In this document: positions 8,541 to 16,377 of the stretch, piece by piece | Layout: each line of letters opens with the position of its first letter | Numbering within the stretch: the stretch's first letter is position 1 | From: an uncultured Eubacteriales bacterium | GTDB lineage: Bacteria > Bacillota > Clostridia > Oscillospirales > Acutalibacteraceae | Length of the DNA: 44,323 nucleotides | Assembly: GCA_900315195.1 (NCBI GenBank) | Contig: OMYD01000003.1 | Span: forward strand, 1-44,323 | Reading direction: 5' to 3' | Notes under the pieces: model-generated | Database searches by the model: none | Told to the model about the DNA's origin: nothing | The model's input: only the letters and a program-made list of their open reading frames with translations | Position numbers and translations under genes: made by a program

Positions 8541-9821
8541 TTATTTGATTACCGCGCTGTTCTTGACAAGGTCGAGAGCCTTCTGAACCTTAACATCTTC
8601 TGTCAAAGATTCAGCGGGAACCGCTTCCTTTACCTTGTCGATATCCATTTTGTAAGCCTCAGCCATCTTGGAGTATTCCTCGTCAAGATCAGCCTCGGTT
8701 ACTTCGATGTTCTCTTTTTTGGCGATTGTTTCAAGCGCGAGCCTGAGCTTAACTCTCTTCTCGGCCTCATCTCTGTACATGCCCTTGAGAGCGTTTACAT
8801 CCATACCCATGTACTGCATGTATGTCTGCATATCCATGCCCTGTGAGCGCAGACGCATCTCAAAATCTCTTACCATATCGTTGGTCTGGTTCTCGTACAT
8901 AGCCTCGGGAATCTCGCCTTCGAGCAGCTCCATGAGCTTTTCTGAAATCTTATCGTCAACGTCCTTTTCAGCTTCGTCCTTAAGGCGCTTTGCGACGGTT
9001 TCCTTAAGCTCCTCTTTGTACTCTTCAAGAGTTTCCTTATCGGAAACATCCTGAACGAACTCGTCGTCAACCTCGGGAAGCTCCTTGGTTTTGATTTCGT
9101 GCAGAGTGATTTTGAACTCCGCGTCCTTGCCCTTAAGCTCCTCAGCCTGATACTCATCGGGGAACTTTACGTTGATTGAGAGTTCCTCGCCTGTCTTGTG
9201 GCCGACAATCTGTTCCTCAAAGCCGGGAATAAAGTTTCCTGAACCGAGTGAGAGGTTATAGCCCTCAGCCTTACCGCCCTCAAAAGCCACGCCGTCAACA
9301 AAGCCTTCAAAGTCGATTACAGCAGTGTCGCCGTTCTCCGCAGCTCTGTCCTCAACGGTTACGAGTCTTGAGTTTCTCTCGCGAACCTGCTCGATTTCCT
9401 TGTCGATAAGCTCGTCGGTAACCTCGGTGGATTTCTTCTCAACTTCAATACCCTTGTAGCCGTCGATTTCCATTGTGGGCTCAACAACAACCTGAGCCTT
9501 GAAGGTAAAGCCGTCCTTGCCTGCTTCAACAGCCTCAAGTGACTCTACGGCAACAATTTTAACATCTGCTTCTTTTGCAGCATCATAAAGAGCGTCAGGA
9601 TAGCAATCCTGCATAGCGTCGTCATAGAAAACTTCGGTGCCGTACATCTTCTCGATGATTCTGCGGGGAGCTTTACCCTTTCTGAAGCCCTGGATGTTAA
9701 TTTTCTTTACCTGCTTTTTATAAACAGCGTTAATTGCTTTTTCAAATGTTTCACCGTCAACGCTGACAACCAGCTCGTATGAATTTGCCTCTTCCTTTTT
9801 TGTGCATTCTTTCAGTGCCAT
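8541..9821 (-). CDS. tig: Trigger factor, ribosome-associated chaperone and prolyl isomerase
   Basis: Trigger factor binds near the ribosome exit tunnel and shields nascent chains. The 426-residue protein shows the N-terminal ribosome-binding domain with the signature GFRKGKAPR (about residues 45-53), an FKBP-like PPIase domain (around 150-240, with VIDFEGFVDG and LGSGNFIPGFEEQ), and a long acidic helical C-terminal domain. I start it at ATG 9821: GGAGGAA lies about seven bases upstream and falls inside the five extra codons of the longer frame. A clear promoter precedes it, so it heads the tig-clpP-clpX-lon-engB-lysA unit. Confidence 0.95.
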   Translation of the reverse strand: MALKECTKKEEANSYELVVSVDGETFEKAINAVYKKQVKKINIQGFRKGKAPRRIIEKMYGTEVFYDDAMQDCYPDALYDAAKEADVKIVAVESLEAVEAGKDGFTFKAQVVVEPTMEIDGYKGIEVEKKSTEVTDELIDKEIEQVRERNSRLVTVEDRAAENGDTAVIDFEGFVDGVAFEGGKAEGYNLSLGSGNFIPGFEEQIVGHKTGEELSINVKFPDEYQAEELKGKDAEFKITLHEIKTKELPEVDDEFVQDVSDKETLEEYKEELKETVAKRLKDEAEKDVDDKISEKLMELLEGEIPEAMYENQTNDMVRDFEMRLRSQGMDMQTYMQYMGMDVNALKGMYRDEAEKRVKLRLALETIAKKENIEVTEADLDEEYSKMAEAYKMDIDKVKEAVPAESLTEDVKVQKALDLVKNSAVIK

Positions 9822-9852
9822 TTTAAATTCCTCCATTTTAAGTTATCGATTT

Positions 9853-9881
9853 ATTGTATCACATAATTCCCTTGAAATCAA
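9853..9881 (-). promoter_or_regulatory. Sigma-A type promoter for the tig-clpP-clpX-lon unit
   Basis: On the - strand TTGATT (9876-9881) and TACAAT (9853-9858) are separated by exactly 17 bp, and TGA directly before the -10 gives an extended -10. The -35 lies within a short palindrome CTTGA-TT-TCAAG. It is about 30 bp upstream of the tig start. Confidence 0.72.
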
Positions 9882-9895
9882 GTTATATTGCGCGA

Positions 9896-10585
9896 TTATC
9901 TGACTAAAACGGGCATAAATCCGACTTTATCGCAAGAAATAAGTCTGAAATCGACCCCTTTATATTCACCCTCGTAAGCAAGGCAGAAGTTTTTCTTTCC
10001 GTGAATATGTCCGTAATAGCATTTTTTAACGCCGTATTCTGTCAAAACATCCATTATTTCGGGGCATTCTACTCCCCTGTAATACGGCGGATAGTGCAGA
10101 AAAACAATCGGTTCTCCACCCAGCTTTAACGCTTCGTCAAGCGACATTCTGAGCCTTCCGACCTCACGGTTTAAAACCTTGATGTCCTCGGGTGTATCGT
10201 TTTCCAAAAACCAGCCGCGGGTTCCGCATACGGCGTATTCATCCACACAAAAAGCATTGTTGAACAGAATCTGTATTGAGTCCAGATTGTTTTTCTGTAA
10301 AAACGTGTCCATTTTGCGCTTGGTAGACCACCAATAATCGTGGTTGCCCTTCAGCAGAAGCTTTTTACCGGGCAGGCTGTGAATAAACTGAAAATCCACA
10401 AGCGTCTGCTCAAGCTTCATTGCCCAGGAAATATCTCCCGCAAGCACAACAGTGTCATCATCGCGCACAAGCTTTTTCCAGTTCTCCTCCAGCCTTTGAA
10501 CATAGTCGTTCCAGCCCGAAAAAACATCCATGGGCTTATCCTCACCCAGTGACAGGTGAAGATCGCCCAAAGCGAACAATGACAT
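9896..10585 (-). CDS. Calcineurin-like metallophosphoesterase
   Basis: This 229-residue protein carries all dinuclear-metal phosphoesterase motifs in order: GDLHLS (D8, H10), GDISW, GNHDYWW, a histidine in LHYPPYY, and GHIHG near the end. The substrate cannot be read from the sequence; cyclic nucleotides, nucleotides and phosphoproteins are all used within this superfamily. It has no signal peptide, so it is probably cytosolic. Its ATG overlaps the thrC stop by one base (TAATG), a classic translational-coupling arrangement, but no functional link to threonine synthesis is evident. The tig promoter lies just beyond its stop. Confidence 0.85.
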   Translation of the reverse strand: MSLFALGDLHLSLGEDKPMDVFSGWNDYVQRLEENWKKLVRDDDTVVLAGDISWAMKLEQTLVDFQFIHSLPGKKLLLKGNHDYWWSTKRKMDTFLQKNNLDSIQILFNNAFCVDEYAVCGTRGWFLENDTPEDIKVLNREVGRLRMSLDEALKLGGEPIVFLHYPPYYRGVECPEIMDVLTEYGVKKCYYGHIHGKKNFCLAYEGEYKGVDFRLISCDKVGFMPVLVR

Positions 10586-12093
10586 TACTCGATGCCGAGA
10601 GCCGACAGAACATACTTCGGCATATCATCAACCGCTGTCACATCGCTGAATCGAGCCTTTTTATCCTTTAAGCTTGCGAGCGGAGCGGGAACCGGCATTT
10701 TAGTCAGCTCATTGAGAGCGTCTACCATGTCATACTCTGTCTCAGGCAGCTTCATATCGGGAGCAACTGCTGTGAGAACAGATTTTGAGAACTTATAAGG
10801 GCTTGCGGTTGAAGCGATTACAGCGGGAGTGTTATCCCCTGTCTTGTTTACATACTGCTCGTATACGTTTACAGCAACCGCCGTGTGAGTATCGCAGAGA
10901 TAACCCTTCTGCTCAAAAAGCTTGCTGATAGTATCCTGAGTCTGCTCATCATCGCAGAACCCGCCGTAGAATTTATCGTTGATAATAGCTTTTACTTTAT
11001 CACTAACCTCATACTTGCCTTCGGTTTTAAGCGCTGTCATCCACTCGTGAGTAATTTCATCGCTGTTGCCGGAGAGCTTATAGAGCAGACGCTCAAGATT
11101 GCTCGACACCAGAATATCCATTGAAGGAGACATTGTGGTATAGAACTTTCTATTTTTATCATAAACGCCTGTGTTGATAAAATCAGTAAGAACATTATTT
11201 GAGTTTGAAGCGCAGATAAACTTCGCGATCGGAAGTCCCATAAGACTCGCGTAATATGAAGCAAGAATGTTTCCGAAGTTACCTGTGGGAACTACAACAT
11301 TGATTTTATCACCGAGGCTGATTTTGCCGTCGTTGACCATATCGCAGTATGCGGAAATATAGTATACAATCTGAGGAAGCAGTCTGCCCCAGTTGATGGA
11401 GTTAGCCGACGAGAAAAGCATGTTGTTCTCAGCGAGTTTTTCGGCGATTTCTGGGGTTGTAAAGATTTTCTTTACGCCGGTCTGGGCGTCGTCAAAGTTA
11501 CCCTCAATAGCGCATACCGTTACGTTAGCACCCTCCTGAGTATTCATCTGGTGCTTCTGCATGGGGCTTACACCGTCAACAGGATAAAACACGATAATCT
11601 TTGTGTGTTCAACATCCTTAAAGCCCTCGAGAGCCGCCTTTCCTGTATCTCCGGATGTAGCAACCAGAATAACGGCGTCCTTACCGTCATAGGTCTTTTT
11701 CAAAGACTTGGTCAGCAGATGCGGAAGAATTTGCAGTGCCATATCCTTAAACGCGCAAGTGGGGCCGTGCCAGAGCTCCAGAATATTAAGGGGAATATTG
11801 TCAAGCTGAGAATACGCGAGAGGCGCCGGATTTGCTCCGCCGAATTTCTCTGACGTATAAGCCTTTTCAACGCACTCGTCAATTTCTTCTTTTGTAAAGT
11901 CAGTCAAGAATGCCGAGAAAACTTTTTTTGCTCTGCCTTTGTAATCCTCATTTAACAGAGCTTTAAGTGTTTCGGTATCGAATTTAGGGAATTCCTGAGG
12001 GACAAACAGTCCTCCGTCCTTTGAGATGCCCTGCGCAATCGCCTGCGCCGCGGAAACAACCTCAGACGAGTTTTGAGTGCTGTTATATAACAT
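10585..12093 (-). CDS. thrC: Threonine synthase (PLP-dependent)
   Basis: The enzyme converts O-phosphohomoserine to L-threonine. The 502-residue protein is the longer, E. coli/yeast-like form of the family. The PLP-binding lysine is K116 in HGPTCAFKDMALQ, followed by VATSGDTGKAAL and the phosphate loop VPTGNFGN. I use ATG 12093, the start of MLYNSTQNS, because AAAGGAAG lies about eight bases upstream; the upstream extension has no ribosome site and covers the likely transcription start. It is preceded by its own promoter and overlaps the metallophosphoesterase by one base. I see no T-box leader. Confidence 0.94.
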   Translation of the reverse strand: MLYNSTQNSSEVVSAAQAIAQGISKDGGLFVPQEFPKFDTETLKALLNEDYKGRAKKVFSAFLTDFTKEEIDECVEKAYTSEKFGGANPAPLAYSQLDNIPLNILELWHGPTCAFKDMALQILPHLLTKSLKKTYDGKDAVILVATSGDTGKAALEGFKDVEHTKIIVFYPVDGVSPMQKHQMNTQEGANVTVCAIEGNFDDAQTGVKKIFTTPEIAEKLAENNMLFSSANSINWGRLLPQIVYYISAYCDMVNDGKISLGDKINVVVPTGNFGNILASYYASLMGLPIAKFICASNSNNVLTDFINTGVYDKNRKFYTTMSPSMDILVSSNLERLLYKLSGNSDEITHEWMTALKTEGKYEVSDKVKAIINDKFYGGFCDDEQTQDTISKLFEQKGYLCDTHTAVAVNVYEQYVNKTGDNTPAVIASTASPYKFSKSVLTAVAPDMKLPETEYDMVDALNELTKMPVPAPLASLKDKKARFSDVTAVDDMPKYVLSALGIE

Positions 12094-12138
12094 ACAAATC
12101 TTCCTTTCTGTTGCTGTTATCTTAATAAACAACTATTT

Positions 12139-12167
12139 ATTTTACTACAAACTTCCGTAATTGTCAA
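12139..12167 (-). promoter_or_regulatory. Promoter for thrC inside the 3' end of the dipeptidase gene
   Basis: TTGACA (12162-12167, perfect -35) and TAAAAT (12139-12144) are spaced 17 bp on the - strand. The -35 and spacer fall within the last codons and stop of the M19 dipeptidase gene. The predicted start of transcription is near 12132, giving a leader of about 40 nt before thrC. Confidence 0.65.
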
Positions 12168-13083
12168 AGTTTTCAAAGAAATTCAAAGCATTATCATAAA
12201 AAATCTTTTTAATTGTTCTATCGCTGTAATGATGTCTTGAAAAACATTCATAAATATTGTTATATATTCGGCTGTTTTTAATATCATTGGGTAATATACC
12301 GCCATCAAAATCGCTGCCGAAACAGAGCGAGTCCTCGCCGCCCAAAGATAAAAAATGATCTGTGTGACGAAGAATATCGGTTAATGACGCATTATCGGGG
12401 TTAATGTTCAGAAACGCGTTATGAAAATTCAGTCCGAACAATCCTTTGCGTTTGATTATCTCCTCAATCTGGCTGTCGGAAAGATTTCGCCTATGAGACG
12501 TGATTGAGAAAGCGTTGGAATGTGACGCGACAAATGGTCTTTTGGTGTTTTCGGCAACTTCCCAAAACAGCTTCTCGCTTGCGTGGGATATGTCAATAAT
12601 TATTCCGACATTCTCCATCTCACTAATCGCTTGTTTGCCGAAACAAGTTAAGCCCTGAGGATTAGTAACGTCAGCGCCGTCACCGATACAGTTGTGAGCG
12701 TTCCATGTAAGCGTCATCATCTTTACGCCAAGCTTTGAAAACTCTCTGATATTTTCAAGTTTACCGTTAAGCGCTTTTCCGTTTTCAATTGTGAAAAACG
12801 CGGTATTTGAGTTCTTTTCAACCTCATCACGGATTTGTTCACAATGCTTTATCAAATGAATATTAAGTCTGCCGCACTCGCTTTCAAGACACTTAGCAGC
12901 TTTAAATACAATCGCCTCAGCCTGACTGTCGGAAAAGCTGTCAGGCAACCAGATAGCATAGCATTGAAGCTTGTGATGATTTGGAGAATAATCAACCTGC
13001 ACTTCATTTTCAGGATCATCAAGCGGAATTTGATTTATAACATGCTTATACAAGGTATCGCAGTGCAAATCAACGACGCGCAT
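12145..13083 (-). CDS. Membrane dipeptidase family protein (peptidase M19)
   Basis: The 312-residue protein belongs to the zinc-dependent renal dipeptidase family, which cleaves dipeptides, including D-amino-acid-containing ones. Metal ligands are visible: HxD in VDLHCDT (H7, D9), a bridging Glu in FTIENGKAL (E100), and histidines in DISHAS (H167) and ASHSN (H188), with GSDFDG towards the C-terminus. It lacks a signal peptide despite the family name. ATG 13083 is chosen because a GGGGT ribosome site lies seven bases upstream; the longer reading would begin with TTG. It lies four bases after yraN, whose end supplies the ribosome site. Confidence 0.88.
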   Translation of the reverse strand: MRVVDLHCDTLYKHVINQIPLDDPENEVQVDYSPNHHKLQCYAIWLPDSFSDSQAEAIVFKAAKCLESECGRLNIHLIKHCEQIRDEVEKNSNTAFFTIENGKALNGKLENIREFSKLGVKMMTLTWNAHNCIGDGADVTNPQGLTCFGKQAISEMENVGIIIDISHASEKLFWEVAENTKRPFVASHSNAFSITSHRRNLSDSQIEEIIKRKGLFGLNFHNAFLNINPDNASLTDILRHTDHFLSLGGEDSLCFGSDFDGGILPNDIKNSRIYNNIYECFSRHHYSDRTIKKIFYDNALNFFENFDNYGSL

Positions 13084-13087
13084 TATT

Positions 13088-13462
13088 TTACCCCATTTCA
13101 AAAGCGTTTTCTATGTAATTAAGATTTAATAGCTTCAAACTTTCCTTATCGGTAATAACCTCACAAACGTCAAACCTGCAATACATCTGAATGTTTTTTT
13201 CGGTAAGATACGCCTGTGCAGCTTTTATTATTCTCTGCCGCTTCCGATAATCAACCGCTTCATAAGGCTGTGTCATGGAATTATAGTGCCTTGTTTTAAC
13301 CTCAACAAAGCATAATAATTCATTTTTAAGAGCTATGATATCTATCTCACCAAAAGGTTTTCTGTAATTCCTGTCAAGAATTTTAAAACCGTGTTTTTTC
13401 AGATATTTTGCGCAGTATTCCTCTCCAGCGTCACCCGTCTGTTTTTTTGAAAATAAACTCAT
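13088..13462 (-). CDS. YraN family protein (UPF0102, endonuclease-like fold)
   Basis: The 124-residue protein matches the YraN family: [17 protein letters not shown] followed by a PD-(D/E)xK-like core ([21 protein letters not shown]), with E, D and ExK positions in the expected order. The biological role is unsettled; YraN members are thought to resemble Holliday-junction resolvase-type nucleases. It overlaps the rnhB stop by four bases (ATGA). rnhB-yraN adjacency is common in bacteria, which suggests a nucleic-acid role, but that is context only. Confidence 0.88.
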   Translation of the reverse strand: MSLFSKKQTGDAGEEYCAKYLKKHGFKILDRNYRKPFGEIDIIALKNELLCFVEVKTRHYNSMTQPYEAVDYRKRQRIIKAAQAYLTEKNIQMYCRFDVCEVITDKESLKLLNLNYIENAFEMG

Positions 13463-14058
13463 TTTAATATCTTTCTCAAGAAACTCATTCTATGATACGG
13501 ACACGGTCCGAATTCTTTAAGAGCCTCAACATGAAGCTTGGTGCCGTAGCCCTTATGCTTGTCAAAGTGATATTGCGGGTATTCCCCGGCATATTCGTAC
13601 AACAGCTTGTCCCTTGAAACCTTCGCCAAAATTGAAGCGCACGCAATTGACATTGACTTGGCATCTCCTTTAATAATAAATTCGCTGTCGATCGATAAAT
13701 CCGGGATGCGGTTGCCGTCTATCATGGCATAATCCGCCTTGATATCAAGTCCTTCAACAGCGCGCTTCATAGCGAGCATTGTAGCGTTGAGAATATTCAT
13801 TTCCTCAATTTCCTGCACGCTCGCGTACGCTATAGAATATGATTCTGCCTCAGCCTTTATAACCTCAAATAAAGCCTCGCGCTTTTTTTCGGTCAGCTTT
13901 TTTGAGTCGTTGACGCCATCGATCACCTTCCCTTTTGGTAAAATAACCGCGGCGGCGCAAACAGGCCCCGCAAGCGGACCTCTGCCTGCCTCGTCAACTC
14001 CGCATATACTTGTATAGCCTTGTTCCAAAGCTTTTTCTTCAAATTCCAACCAATTCAT
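13459..14058 (-). CDS. rnhB: Ribonuclease HII
   Basis: RNase HII cuts RNA in RNA-DNA hybrids and starts removal of misincorporated ribonucleotides. The 199-residue protein has the type 2 acidic active site: D22 and E23 in GVDEAGRG, D114 in MIDGNRIP and D132 in [14 protein letters not shown], and a conserved HKGYGTKLH near the C-terminus. It overlaps rbgA and yraN by four bases each (ATGA junctions), so all three are probably translated as a coupled unit. The order rplS...rbgA-rnhB resembles B. subtilis rplS-ylqF-rnhB. Confidence 0.96.
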   Translation of the reverse strand: MNWLEFEEKALEQGYTSICGVDEAGRGPLAGPVCAAAVILPKGKVIDGVNDSKKLTEKKREALFEVIKAEAESYSIAYASVQEIEEMNILNATMLAMKRAVEGLDIKADYAMIDGNRIPDLSIDSEFIIKGDAKSMSIACASILAKVSRDKLLYEYAGEYPQYHFDKHKGYGTKLHVEALKEFGPCPYHRMSFLRKILK

Positions 14059-14933
14059 TTTAATTCTCCGTTAGGCATTTCAACCGTAATTCTGCCGAGC
14101 TTTGCAGCACGAAATTCATCCAAAAGCATAATAGCCGCTCGCTCGGTGTCGATTTCTCCGCCTGAAACAAGCATACCGCGTTTTTTGCCGATAATGCTCA
14201 GGAGCTCATATGATTCAATGCTGTCAAGGTCCATGTCCTCGAGCTTGAATCTTGATATGAATTCGGCGGGTTTAAGTAATTTAAGAAAGTCAAGCAGCCT
14301 GATAGCCAGAAGCTCAATATCAATAACCTGATCCTTTACCGCTCCCGTAAAGGCAAGGTGCTCGCCGACGATTTTATCGTCGAAGCGCGGCCATAGTACA
14401 CCCGGTGTATCAAGCATCTCAAGGTTTTTGCTGATTGTAAACCATTGATTACCTCGGGTAACTCCGGGACGGTCCTCAACCTTTGCCCTGTTTTGCTTGG
14501 CTATTTTATTGATAAAAGATGACTTTCCGACATTTGGAATTCCGACAATCATTATCCTCATCATGGGATTTTTCATGCCCTTGGCCTGCAATCTCTCAAT
14601 TTTTTCTTTCATAACAGCATTAACCGCGGCGGGAAATTTATTCATGTTTCTGCCGCTCTTGCAGTCAACGGCAATAGCGGTAATCCCCTGTTTTGCGTAG
14701 TGGTCAATCCACATTTTTGTAGCGGTTTGATTTGCCATATCACATTTATTAAGCAGAATGACCCTGGGTTTATTCTGAATGAGCTTATTCAGGTCGGGAT
14801 TACGGCTGCTTACGGGAATTCGGGCGTCAATTATTTCAGCAACCGCGTCAACAAGCTTTAGGCTTGCCTGAATCTGTCGTTTTGTTTTAGTCATGTGGCC
14901 CGGAAACCACTGAATATACTGCATATCACTCAT
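14055..14933 (-). CDS. rbgA: Ribosome biogenesis GTPase RbgA (YlqF)
   Basis: RbgA drives a late step of 50S assembly, needed for incorporation of proteins such as L16 in B. subtilis. The 292-residue protein has the circularly permuted GTPase order: G4 NKCD (residues 62-65) comes before G1 GIPNVGKSS (131-139), followed by G2-region GVTRG and G3 DTPG (175-178). The N-terminal [11 protein letters not shown] is characteristic. A GAGGT ribosome site lies six bases upstream of ATG. An intrinsic terminator lies directly upstream, behind lepB, and I see no separate promoter. Confidence 0.95.
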   Translation of the reverse strand: MSDMQYIQWFPGHMTKTKRQIQASLKLVDAVAEIIDARIPVSSRNPDLNKLIQNKPRVILLNKCDMANQTATKMWIDHYAKQGITAIAVDCKSGRNMNKFPAAVNAVMKEKIERLQAKGMKNPMMRIMIVGIPNVGKSSFINKIAKQNRAKVEDRPGVTRGNQWFTISKNLEMLDTPGVLWPRFDDKIVGEHLAFTGAVKDQVIDIELLAIRLLDFLKLLKPAEFISRFKLEDMDLDSIESYELLSIIGKKRGMLVSGGEIDTERAAIMLLDEFRAAKLGRITVEMPNGELK

Positions 14934-14948
14934 AAAATACCTCGTTTT

Positions 14949-14985
14949 AAAAAAAGCTTATTTCCATATAATAGAAATAAGCTTT
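14949..14985 (-). terminator. Intrinsic terminator after lepB
   Basis: On the - strand the arms AAAGCTTATTTC and GAAATAAGCTTT pair over 12 bp with a nine-base loop, followed by a run of T. The stem is AU-rich, so termination may be incomplete. This matters because rbgA begins about 15 bp further on with no visible promoter between. Confidence 0.75.
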
Positions 14986-14995
14986 ATGCAAAATA

Positions 14996-15772
14996 TTAGT
15001 CGTATAAGTATCCGATATGATTAAACGGGAAAGCAACAACCTGAGCCTTACCGATAACGTTTTTAACGTCGATTAAACCGATTTTCGGATTTCTGCTGTC
15101 CATAGACACACTTCTGTTATCACCCATAACAAACAACTTATCCTTTGGAATAACAAAGCTTCCGTCATTATCAAGGGCGATTATACTTTCAATATCCTCA
15201 TCACTGCCGATTCCGGAGAATGTTGTGCCTTTAATGTACGGCTCTGATAACTCTATTCCGTCAACATAAATTTTCTCGTTTTTATAATCAAGCTTAACTG
15301 TTTGACCTTCAGTTGCAATAACGCGCTTGATAATAGGCTTGGAATACTCCTGTGCGTGAGAAATAACTATTATATCGTTATTATGAGGTGTGTAAAACAG
15401 GTCGGTAACAATTACTTTATCTTGATTTGAAAGAGTATCCATCATAGATGTTCCGTCAACTTCAACTATTCGAAGAATAAAAGTCAGACAGAAAACAACA
15501 ATTACAATGGCAAATATAACACAGCGAATCCAATCATAAACACCTGAAGCAGCTCCGTCCGGATTAACAACAGCAAACTTCTCTTTGTTTTTTTCTTCCG
15601 CGGTATCATCAAACACAGCTTTGAATTCCTTTTGAAACTCATCTGTGGCATCGTAATAATCGGATTTATCAATCTCTGAATCATAATCTGAGTTAAAGTC
15701 TGACGCAAGGTCAACGTCTGAAATCTCGTTCATCAAATCTTCAGAATCTTTACTCGGGTCATATTTGCTCAA
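14996..15772 (-). CDS. lepB: Signal peptidase I with an acidic N-terminal extension
   Basis: LepB removes signal peptides from exported proteins at the outer face of the membrane. The 258-residue protein has one N-terminal membrane segment (about 81-101) followed by the catalytic Ser109 in VDGTSMMDTL, Lys149 in IIKRVIATEGQ and the conserved MGDNRSVSMDSRN. The start is probably TTG 15772, with AGGTG six bases upstream; longer readings would begin inside the rplS terminator. Unusually, about 80 mostly acidic residues (D/E/S/Y-rich) precede the membrane segment, where most signal peptidases have a short tail. It sits between two terminators. Confidence 0.92.
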   Translation of the reverse strand: MSKYDPSKDSEDLMNEISDVDLASDFNSDYDSEIDKSDYYDATDEFQKEFKAVFDDTAEEKNKEKFAVVNPDGAASGVYDWIRCVIFAIVIVVFCLTFILRIVEVDGTSMMDTLSNQDKVIVTDLFYTPHNNDIIVISHAQEYSKPIIKRVIATEGQTVKLDYKNEKIYVDGIELSEPYIKGTTFSGIGSDEDIESIIALDNDGSFVIPKDKLFVMGDNRSVSMDSRNPKIGLIDVKNVIGKAQVVAFPFNHIGYLYD

Positions 15773-15811
15773 TATCGTCACCTGCTTTACACGACAACAG
15801 TTATTTGTAGT

Positions 15812-15839
15812 AAAAAAGGGAACCAAAGCAGTTCCCTTT
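15812..15839 (-). terminator. Intrinsic terminator after rplS
   Basis: The - strand reads AAAGGGAAC, a seven-base loop, GTTCCCTTT, then further T: a perfect 9 bp stem with a U-tract. It lies 15 bp past the rplS stop and about 40 bp before the lepB TTG start. Confidence 0.9.
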
Positions 15840-15854
15840 CAGACTATTCGAGAA

Positions 15855-16202
15855 TTACTTACGAATCTGCTCCTTAACCTTAGCAGCCTTACCAACTCTG
15901 TCACGCAGGTAGTAGAGCTTGCTTCTGCGAACCTTACCGTAACGAACAACCTTAATATCCTTTACGTTGGGAGAATGCAGCGGGAAAACTCTTTCAACGC
16001 CTACACCGTAAGCAACACGTCTGACGGTGAAGGTCTCAGCAACGCCACTGCCCTTTTTGGCAATAACAGTGCCCTCGAACATCTGAATTCTTTCTCTTTC
16101 GCCTTCGCGAATGTTTACTGATACCCTGATGGTATCACCGATGCTTAACTCAGGAGTAGTCTCTTTAACTGAGCCCGCAGCGATTGTTTTTAATGCGTCC
16201 AT
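15855..16202 (-). CDS. rplS: 50S ribosomal protein L19
   Basis: L19 is a structural protein at the 30S-50S interface. The 115-residue sequence is typical: a central [33 protein letters not shown], and a basic end ([21 protein letters not shown]). ATG 16202 has a strong AGGAGG seven bases upstream; the frame also stays open through the leader, but those codons are untranslated leader. It has its own promoter, a structured leader and its own terminator, so it can be expressed independently. The usual upstream partners rpsP-rimM-trmD are absent; rluD precedes it instead. Confidence 0.97.
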   Translation of the reverse strand: MDALKTIAAGSVKETTPELSIGDTIRVSVNIREGERERIQMFEGTVIAKKGSGVAETFTVRRVAYGVGVERVFPLHSPNVKDIKVVRYGKVRRSKLYYLRDRVGKAAKVKEQIRK

Positions 16203-16320
16203 TTTTATCCTCCTAGATTTACCCGATATTCTTACCGATTGGCAGCGGACTATCAGCTTCATATTGAACGGCAATGCCGTTTTGTGAATCGCGTCGCGAG
16301 TAACGACGGTCTCAAACACT
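16203..16320 (-). ncRNA. Structured 5' leader of rplS, probable L19 leader
   Basis: Between the predicted transcription start near 16320 and the rplS ribosome site lie about 118 nt able to form several hairpins: CGTCG/CGACG, AACGG/CCGTT around a CATTG loop, and CUGAUA/UAUCGG enclosing GUCCGCUGCC. Firmicutes are known to have an autoregulatory L19 leader of this length and position. I infer membership from position and structure, not from an alignment. Confidence 0.55.
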
Positions 16321-16325
16321 AAAAT

Positions 16326-16354
16326 ATAATATCATAAAAAGAAATATAATTCAA
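16326..16354 (-). promoter_or_regulatory. Sigma-A type promoter of rplS
   Basis: TTGAAT (16349-16354) and TATTAT (16326-16331) are separated by 17 bp on the - strand, in an AT-rich context typical of strong Firmicute promoters. It lies just past the rluD stop codon and gives rplS independent transcription. Confidence 0.8.
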
Positions 16355-16376
16355 GTCTTTTTTTGAAAAACTTGAA
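16350..16376 (-). terminator. Weak hairpin after rluD, overlapping the rplS promoter
   Basis: Arms ACTTGAA and TTCAAGT (7 bp, A/T-rich, 13-base loop) follow the rluD stop and are followed by a T-rich stretch. The stem includes bases of the rplS -35. It is at best a weak terminator. Confidence 0.3.
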
Positions 16377-16377
16377 A

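Noticed and set aside
15773..15826. Longer lepB start within the rplS terminator
   Set aside because: It would begin in the terminator hairpin; TTG 15772 has AGGTG at ideal spacing.
16203..16319. N-terminal extension of L19 by 39 residues
   Set aside because: The frame is open, but AGGAGG directly before ATG 16202, the normal L19 length and the hairpins indicate an untranslated leader.
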